The notes below the pieces were generated by a model that saw only the letters and a list, made by a program, of their open reading frames with translations, did not search any database and was not told the origin of the DNA. A program made the translations under genes and the position numbers. Positions 1 through 3,387 of a stretch of 5,840 bases of DNA are shown here, piece after piece. The stretch lies in the NCBI GenBank assembly GCA_030590185.1, contig JAUUZB010000317.1, positions 1 through 5,840 of the forward strand, read 5' to 3'. The first letter of the stretch is position 1; the number at the start of each line of letters is the position of its first letter. The DNA is from Deltaproteobacteria bacterium (GTDB lineage Bacteria > Myxococcota > XYA12-FULL-58-9 > JAUUZB01).

Positions 1-181
1 GCACCATCTGCAGACCGAGCTCGTCGCAGAGACCCTTCTCCATGTGGTCCTTGATCATGTAGACCGCACGCATGCGCTCCAGGGGTGGGAGCAGGGGTTC
101 GTAGTCGTTGGGGAGAATCTTCTCGACTTCGGGGTACGTGCTGATACCGGGACCTGCAAGGTCTGCTTCTTTGTTCGACAT
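1..181 (-). CDS. asnA: AsnA-like aspartate-ammonia ligase, N-terminal part (cut by window edge)
   Basis: Only the first 60 codons are present; the rest lies beyond base 1. Translation from ATG at 181 gives MSNKEADLAGPGISTY, then a segment with ILPNDYEPLL (residues 22-31), RMRAVYMIKDHMEKGL (36-51) and DELGLQMV (53-60). This pattern (I-P-x-x-Y-x-P-L-L, a helix with IK...ME..L, then LGLxxV) resembles the start of AsnA, the ATP-dependent enzyme that makes asparagine from aspartate and ammonia in the cytoplasm and is related to class II aspartyl-tRNA synthetase. The first 20 residues look like a family-atypical extension. The start is supported by GAGG at 190-193 on the minus strand, 8 bases before ATG; an in-frame GTG three codons upstream would sit on that ribosome site. 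The catalytic core is outside the window, so another AspRS/AsnRS-like paralogue cannot be excluded. If AsnA is right, it could supply free Asn, a possible amide donor for the GatD encoded at the right edge; that link is inference. Confidence 0.6.
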   Translation of the reverse strand, partial: MSNKEADLAGPGISTYPEVEKILPNDYEPLLPPLERMRAVYMIKDHMEKGLCDELGLQMV

Positions 182-221
182 CGCGCTCACCTCACCGACT
201 GAAACGGCACCGGACCTTGCA
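155..221 (-). promoter_or_regulatory. Inverted repeat enclosing the asnA-like start region
   Basis: TGCAAGGTC at 155-163 is the exact reverse complement of GACCTTGCA at 213-221. In the minus-strand mRNA these two 9-base arms could pair and enclose the ribosome site (187-193) and the ATG (179-181). The inner arm can instead fold locally: GACCT (151-155) and AGGTC (159-163) are complementary around a 3-base loop. The two sites also read as an imperfect direct repeat (ACCGGGACCTGCAAGGTCTG at 146 and ACCGGACCTTGCAAGCGTCT at 209), and the upstream copy contains the palindrome CTTGCAAG (216-223). Either an RNA switch at the start codon or paired operator sites would fit. The arms are seen directly; function is inferred. 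Confidence 0.35.
187..193 (-). promoter_or_regulatory. Ribosome binding site of the asnA-like gene
   Basis: On the minus strand GAGGTGA occupies 193-187, leaving 8 bases between GAGG and the ATG at 181. This spacing selects ATG 181 over the in-frame GTG at 190. The site lies inside the single-stranded part of the inverted repeat 155-163/213-221. Confidence 0.6.
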
Positions 222-247
222 AGCGTCTGATTTGGCGCCGGCGGCCC

Positions 248-293
248 TTGGCCTCCCAGCGGCTCAATAGCAAAGGGCTGGGAGCGGGGCCAA
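248..293. repeat. 13-bp stem-loop with a 4-base bulge
   Basis: TTGGCC (248-253) pairs with GGCCAA (288-293), and TCCCAGC (254-260) pairs with GCTGGGA (277-283). Bases 284-287 (GCGG) bulge out and a 16-base loop remains (261-276). All 13 pairs are Watson-Crick. No T-run follows on either strand, so it is not a standard intrinsic terminator. In the minus-strand transcript it would lie about 67-112 bases before the asnA-like ATG, as a leader hairpin. Function is unknown. Confidence 0.5.
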
Positions 294-320
294 CGGGGCG
301 TCGGGACTCCTGGGGCGGTC

Positions 321-445
321 ATGCTGGGTCTTCGTTGGTCTTGAGAGAGCCGTTTGTGGGGTTGCGGTGGGTGGTTTTCCAGGAGGGTCATCTGTTGGGG
401 TGGGGTTTTTTCGGGTGGGGTTTTTTTGGGGTGGGCTTTTTTTTT
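321..445 (-). terminator. Possible Rho-utilisation (rut-like) tract after the M1 peptidase gene
   Basis: In minus-strand sense this 125-base stretch has 53 C and only 13 G, with runs such as CCCCACCCC and A6-A9 and almost no potential for base pairing. Long C-rich, G-poor, unstructured RNA downstream of a stop codon is the classical loading site for Rho. The tract starts about 190 bases after the M1 stop codon (637-639) and lies past the hairpin array, where a Rho-dependent end of that transcript could be expected. No hairpin followed by a T-run was found on the minus strand here. The composition is counted from the sequence; the role is inferred. Confidence 0.35.
397..445 (+). repeat. Three tandem G/T units with G-quadruplex potential
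   Basis: Three adjoining units of 15, 16 and 18 bases share the form GGGGTGGGG followed by a T-run of 6, 7 and 9: 397-411, 412-427 (first G replaced by C) and 428-445 (last G replaced by C). Six runs of three or four G occur within 40 bases, with another GGG at 446-448, so the plus strand could form G-quadruplexes. The growing T-runs suggest slippage between copies. The T-runs follow no hairpin on the plus strand, so they are not intrinsic terminators. Confidence 0.6.
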
Positions 446-453
446 GGGCCTCC

Positions 454-628
454 GGAGCCACCTGGCGGAGTCTCCTCCGGGCTCCGCGAGCCCTTCGGTC
501 TCGCTGCGCTGCTGCGGGAACCCGCTGCGCGGTTTCCCTCCGCTCTCCGGGAGCCCTTCGGTCTCCCTCCGGGCTCCGGGAGCCCTTCGGTCTCCCTCCG
601 GCTCCGCGAGCCGTCTTCGACGTCTCGC
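454..628. repeat. Array of five to six short covarying hairpins
   Basis: Five imperfect palindromes lie at 486-504, 516-538, 549-567, 578-596 and 606-628, separated by spacers of 11, 10, 10 and 9 bases that mostly read TCCGGGCTCC or close to it. Each has a 5-bp outer stem, one conserved C/T mismatch, an inner stem of 2 or 4 bp and a 3-base loop. Outer stems are GCGAG/CTCGC, GGGAA/TTCCC, GGGAG/CTCCC, GGGAG/CTCCC and GCGAG/CTCGC. Inner stems are CC/GG, CCGC/GCGG, CC/GG, CC/GG and CGTC/GACG. A decayed sixth unit lies at 454-475 (GGAG/CTCC with the same C/T mismatch), followed by a spacer identical to that at 568-577. Changes on one arm are matched on the other. On the minus strand every loop of the five clear units is C-GNA-G (GAA or GCA), a known very stable triloop. 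The array begins 8 bases after the M1 stop codon. It resembles REP-type palindromes more than CRISPR; no transposase gene is in the window. Confidence 0.7.
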
Positions 629-636
629 TCCGGGAG

Positions 637-2421
637 CTAGGTGTGGTCTCCGGGCGCTAGCAGCCGCTCGATCCCCGCCGCGGCGATGGGATGATAGCTG
701 TTCGCGTTCGCGGCAAAGGTCTCCGCGGCCAGCGCCCGGGTCGCCTCGTTGTCGTTCAACGCTTCATAGAGCGGCTTGAGAAATTTCATCCGCCCCGCCT
801 CACCGAGAAACGCCGCGGTCCGCGCGTAGGCCGGCTCGTACCCCGAGCGCACCGCCAGGGCGAGCCATCCCGCCAGGATCTCGGCGTTGTGACTCTGGTT
901 GAGACCGAAGCTCTCGTCGAGCCAGGCACACTCCTCGACCGGCAAGGTCTTGGGTAGGGCACCAAAGAACACCTGCCAATCCTCGGCGCTGAACGCCTGC
1001 GGCTGGTCCTCGGGCGGCCGGGTCCCTTCGCCCCAGGCGCGCGCTAGTCCCTCGAGCCGCTCGAGGCGGTCCGATCCAAAACGCGGGGCGTTGTCCGGGA
1101 TGGTGCTGCCGTGTATCCAGGCCTCGGCCTGCACCTGCTCGGCTATGCCGGGCAGGGACTTCTCCAGATAATCGAGCAGCTCTTGGGTCGTGATCGACGT
1201 GAAGGCGAAGTCCTCCATGTACCGCCGCACAAAGGCGTCCCACTTTTCCCGCCCCACCGTCTGCTCGAGCAGGAACACGAACAGGGCGCCCTTTTCGTAC
1301 GGCACCTGCGAGTAGGCCTCGTCCGGATCCACCCCGGCGAGATCCGTCTCGAGCCGCAACAACGGCGAGTCGGCGCCGAACCGCTCGACCTCCCGGTCCA
1401 GTCCCTGACGGCCAATGGCAGCCGCCATCGACATCGCCTCGGTTCCCTCGAGCCCCTCGAGGATGCGGCGCTCGGCCCAGACCGTGAAGCCCTCATTGAG
1501 CCAGAAGTGATTGACGTTGGCGTTGGTGACCAGGTTCCCAGTCCAGGCATGGGCGAGCTCGTGGGCGAGCACGTTGACCAACGATCGGTCCCCGGCGAGC
1601 AGGGTCGGGGTGAGGAAGGTCAAGCGCGGGTTCTCCATGCCGCCGTACGGAAACGACGGGGGCATGACCAAGAAGTCGAAGCGGTCCCAGCGGTAGGGCC
1701 CGAACAACGCCTCGGCCGCCTCGAGCATGCGGTCCACCTCGGCGAACTCCCAGGCTGATGCCTCGAGCATCTCCGGCTCGGTGTAGACCCGTGACTGCGG
1801 GCCGAGGTCGCGCGCCTCGAGGTTGCCCACCGCGAGGGCGAGCAGGTAGGCCGGGATCGGCTGGGGCATCTCGAAGCGGAAGGTGCGGGTCTCGCCGCCG
1901 GCCGACGCGTCCACTTCGCCGGGCGCCGCGCCCATCACCGCCGTCAACGCCGCCGGCACCGTGATCGCCGCGGTGTAGGTAGGCCGCACCAAGGCGCTGT
2001 CCTGGATCGGCACCATGGACCGGGCATGAATAGCCTGGCACTGGCTGAACAGGTACGGGTGCTTCTTGCCCGCGGTCTGCGAGGGCTCGAGCCATTGCAG
2101 GGCGCTCGCGGTTGGCGCGGTAGCGTACTCGATGCGCAGGCGCGCGGTGGCGGCGGGGCGTTCGATGCGCAGCGGGGTGCCGATGATCGGGTCCTCGTCC
2201 CCCAGGGTGAACGGGAGGTCGTTGCCGTCGGCGTCGCGCACCGCGTCGATGGTCAGGTGGCGGGTGTCGAGCTCGAGCGGCCCCGTTCCTGGTTCGGCGA
2301 GCTCGAGCTCCACGGCGCCGTGCAGGCGGCGCTGGTCAAAGTCGACGTTCAGGTCGAGGTGGAAGGCGATGATCCGGCCCTGGTCGAGGTCGGTGACGGA
2401 GTGGGGGTCGAGTTTGGGCAC
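637..2421 (-). CDS. M1-family zinc aminopeptidase, leukotriene-A4-hydrolase type
   Basis: This 594-residue enzyme should remove N-terminal residues from peptides in the cytoplasm; no signal peptide is seen. Numbered from the GTG at 2421, the domains are an N-terminal beta domain (about 1-190) with LQWL (108-111) and PYLFSQCQAIH (122-132), then the thermolysin-like catalytic domain. That domain has the substrate-binding GGMEN (260-264), the zinc site HELAH (287-291) with the third ligand Glu310 in WLNEG, and the catalytic Tyr375 in VPYEKG. Asp367 and Tyr370 in DPDEAY match human LTA4H Asp375 and Tyr378. The C-terminal helical domain keeps RMKF (544-547), matching Arg563/Lys565 that bind the substrate carboxylate. 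Length fits human LTA4H (about 610). A longer reading from TTG at 2481 adds 20 Pro/Arg-rich residues; the GTG is preferred because AGAGGA (2427-2432) lies 5 bases before it and the protein then begins with the family-like DPHS segment. Aminopeptidase activity is well supported; whether it also hydrolyses epoxides cannot be told. It stands alone, divergent from the toxin-antitoxin operon. Confidence 0.93.
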   Translation of the reverse strand: MPKLDPHSVTDLDQGRIIAFHLDLNVDFDQRRLHGAVELELAEPGTGPLELDTRHLTIDAVRDADGNDLPFTLGDEDPIIGTPLRIERPAATARLRIEYATAPTASALQWLEPSQTAGKKHPYLFSQCQAIHARSMVPIQDSALVRPTYTAAITVPAALTAVMGAAPGEVDASAGGETRTFRFEMPQPIPAYLLALAVGNLEARDLGPQSRVYTEPEMLEASAWEFAEVDRMLEAAEALFGPYRWDRFDFLVMPPSFPYGGMENPRLTFLTPTLLAGDRSLVNVLAHELAHAWTGNLVTNANVNHFWLNEGFTVWAERRILEGLEGTEAMSMAAAIGRQGLDREVERFGADSPLLRLETDLAGVDPDEAYSQVPYEKGALFVFLLEQTVGREKWDAFVRRYMEDFAFTSITTQELLDYLEKSLPGIAEQVQAEAWIHGSTIPDNAPRFGSDRLERLEGLARAWGEGTRPPEDQPQAFSAEDWQVFFGALPKTLPVEECAWLDESFGLNQSHNAEILAGWLALAVRSGYEPAYARTAAFLGEAGRMKFLKPLYEALNDNEATRALAAETFAANANSYHPIAAAGIERLLAPGDHT

Positions 2422-2426
2422 GTTGG

Positions 2427-2432
2427 TCCTCT
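2427..2432 (-). promoter_or_regulatory. Ribosome binding site fixing the GTG start of the M1 peptidase
   Basis: AGAGGA on the minus strand lies 5 bases before GTG 2421-2419. No comparable site precedes the upstream in-frame TTG at 2481. No convincing -35/-10 pair for this gene was found in 2435-2600 on the minus strand. Confidence 0.6.
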
Positions 2433-2526
2433 TTGGCTGCGGCTGTGGGCACACCCTGGGAACTGATCGAGGCTTCGTCAAGGGCTGGGTTGGGGACGCG
2501 AAAATGACCTAGTACTTTCCAGATTT

Positions 2527-2546
2527 TCCGATACCACGGGATCGGA
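2527..2546. repeat. Small dyad in the divergent intergenic region
   Basis: TCCGATaCC (2527-2535) and GGATCGGA (2539-2546) are complementary apart from one bulged A, with a 3-base loop. It lies between the divergent M1 peptidase and antitoxin genes, 14 bases upstream of the antitoxin promoter. There is no T-run after it on the plus strand. It could be an operator for either direction. Confidence 0.3.
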
Positions 2547-2560
2547 CCCAGAAAGCTCGT

Positions 2561-2589
2561 TTGACGTCAAATCATCAGCGCTGTATATT
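2561..2589 (+). promoter_or_regulatory. Sigma-70-type promoter of the vapBC-like operon, with palindromic -35
   Basis: TTGACG (2561-2566) and TATATT (2584-2589) are separated by 17 bases; each hexamer matches the consensus at five of six positions. The predicted transcription start is near 2596, next to the antitoxin ATG at 2597, so the mRNA would be leaderless or nearly so. This agrees with the lack of a good ribosome site upstream. The -35 box is buried in the perfect 12-bp palindrome TTTGACGTCAAA (2560-2571), a plausible operator for autorepression by the ribbon-helix-helix antitoxin. Confidence 0.6.
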
Positions 2590-2596
2590 ATTAAGC

Positions 2597-2830
2597 ATGA
2601 AGCGCACTCAAATCCAGCTTCCAGAGCCTCTCTATCGGGAGGTCAAACGGGTAGCTGAGTTGCAAGAGTGGAGTATTACAGAGGTTTTACGTCGAGGGGC
2701 GGAGTACATGGTCCGCTGTTACGCACCGGACGACAAACAGGCCGGTGCTTGGCACCCCCCCGAACCGTTGCGCCTTGGAGAGTTCAAGGCCCCGGTGGAG
2801 AGTTGGCGTGAGCACGCGCAGGAGGTGTGA
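2597..2830 (+). CDS. vapB: Ribbon-helix-helix antitoxin (VapB-like)
   Basis: This 77-residue protein has an N-terminal ribbon-helix-helix (CopG/Arc-type) DNA-binding fold: the strand KRTQIQLPEPLY (2-13) followed by helices at about 14-24 and 27-40 (SITEVLRRGAEYMV). The C-terminal part, from about 43, is Pro-rich with W52, LGEF (60-63) and W70RE, typical of the tail that wraps around and blocks a PIN toxin. Its roles would be to neutralise the next gene's product and repress its own promoter. ATG 2597 is chosen because the fold begins there and the promoter ends just before it; a longer reading from TTG 2561 would start inside the -35 box. Its stop codon shares one base with the toxin ATG (TGATG). 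The first part is less GC-rich than neighbouring genes, consistent with horizontal acquisition. Confidence 0.85.
   Translation: MKRTQIQLPEPLYREVKRVAELQEWSITEVLRRGAEYMVRCYAPDDKQAGAWHPPEPLRLGEFKAPVESWREHAQEV
2820..2825 (+). promoter_or_regulatory. Ribosome binding site of the toxin gene inside the antitoxin gene
   Basis: AGGAGG lies in the last codons of the antitoxin gene, 4 bases before ATG 2830. The alternative GTG at 2827 would be only 1 base away, so ATG is preferred. A strong site here contrasts with its absence before the antitoxin and implies translational coupling. Confidence 0.6.
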
Positions 2831-3255
2831 TGCTCTCGGTCGACACCAACCTGTTGCTCTACAGCCTGAACGCCGATTGCGCGGAATTCGAGCGAGCCCG
2901 GGATTTTGTTCGGTCGATCGGCGACCAGGAGATCGCTATCTGTGAGCTCGTCCTCGTCGAGCTCTACCTCTTGCTGCGCAACCCAGCTGTCGTGGCCCAA
3001 CCTTGCTCCGCGCCACAGGCCGCCGCCGTTTGTCAGACGTTCCGCGGGAATCGCAAATGGCGATTGGTCGAATGCGCCCCGGTCATGCGCCACGTCTGGT
3101 CCATGGCCAAAGACGCTACCTTCGCCCGAAGGCGCATCATCGATGCCCGGCTCGCCATGACCCTGTTGCATCACGGTGTTACAGACCTCGCAACCCGCAA
3201 CACCCGCGATTTTGAGTCGTTTGGATTCGATCATCTGATCAATCCGTTGGATTGA
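2830..3255 (+). CDS. vapC: PIN-domain ribonuclease toxin (VapC-like)
   Basis: The 141-residue protein is a single PIN domain, predicted to be a Mg2+-dependent endoribonuclease that cuts specific RNAs (tRNA or rRNA in characterised VapCs) when not bound by its antitoxin. The acidic centre can be placed at Asp5 in MLSVDTN, Glu44 in LVELYLLLRNP (with Glu39 nearby), Asp105 in RRIIDARLA, and Asn124/Asp127 in ATRNTRDF. All expected positions are filled, so it looks active. The sequence follows a recognisable PIN subfamily with ICELVLVELY (37-46), WRLVE (77-81) and FARRRIIDARLA. It overlaps the antitoxin stop by one base and should be made from the same mRNA. Which RNA it cuts cannot be told from sequence. 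Confidence 0.88.
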   Translation: MLSVDTNLLLYSLNADCAEFERARDFVRSIGDQEIAICELVLVELYLLLRNPAVVAQPCSAPQAAAVCQTFRGNRKWRLVECAPVMRHVWSMAKDATFARRRIIDARLAMTLLHHGVTDLATRNTRDFESFGFDHLINPLD

Positions 3256-3277
3256 GCACCAGGCCACCCAACCACCC

Positions 3278-3298
3278 GCCGACCCGGATCTGGACGGC
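3278..3298 (+). other. Weak stem-loop after the toxin gene
   Basis: GCCGACC (3278-3284) pairs with GGACGGC (3292-3298) except for one central A/A mismatch, around a 7-base loop. A T-rich stretch (TTTCTTTT, 3311-3318) follows only after 12 C/G-rich bases, too far for a standard intrinsic terminator. It lies 22 bases after the toxin stop codon, so it may help end or protect that transcript. The rest of the gap up to 3387 shows a TTGACT at 3321 without a good -10, so the gatE promoter is not identified. Confidence 0.2.
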
Positions 3299-3377
3299 CC
3301 CCCCGCGCCGTTTCTTTTCGTTGACTGCCCTCGGCTCCCCGGGCAAAAGTGCGCGACCACAGGCGTGGTGACGGTTC

Positions 3378-3382
3378 GAGGT
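3378..3382 (+). promoter_or_regulatory. Ribosome binding site fixing the GTG start of gatE
   Basis: GAGGT lies 5 bases before the GTG at 3388-3390. The upstream in-frame GTG at 3349 has only CAAAA before it and would add 13 basic residues not expected for the family. Confidence 0.55.
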
Positions 3383-3387
3383 ATTTC

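Larger units (their letters stand above)
182..636. other. Non-coding structured region between the asnA-like and M1 peptidase genes
   Basis: This 455-base stretch holds no convincing gene. Reading from the asnA side it contains the asnA ribosome site and inverted repeat (to 221), a long stem-loop (248-293), a G/T-rich tract on the plus strand (about 321-445) and an array of short hairpins (454-628) that ends at the M1 stop codon. Plus-strand open frames cross it, but they encode only low-complexity peptides dictated by the repeats (recurring LREPFGL). No clear sigma-70 promoter for the asnA-like gene was found on the minus strand. Both flanking genes are on the minus strand, so the region serves as 3' end of the peptidase transcript and leader of the asnA-like gene. 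Confidence 0.7.

Noticed and set aside
406..445. Intrinsic terminators at the T-runs
   Set aside because: No stable hairpin directly precedes the T-runs on the plus strand, and no plus-strand gene lies upstream. On the minus strand the runs are A-runs.
454..628. CRISPR array
   Set aside because: Repeats are palindromic and variable while the 9-11-base spacers are the conserved part, the reverse of CRISPR. No cas genes are in the window.
248..640. Plus-strand open frames across the non-coding region (130 and 141 codons)
   Set aside because: The peptides are low-complexity repeats (LREPFGL, runs of GWGFFG) generated by the DNA repeats. There is no domain or good ribosome site, and they run into the peptidase gene on the other strand.
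2419..2481. TTG at 2481 as start of the M1 peptidase
   Set aside because: It adds a 20-residue Pro/Arg-rich stretch unlike the family and has no ribosome site, whereas the GTG at 2421 has AGAGGA 5 bases upstream.
3321..3350. TTGACT at 3321 as a gatE promoter
   Set aside because: At spacings of 16-18 bases the -10 candidates (GCAAAA, CAAAAG, AAAAGT) are poor, so I do not call it.
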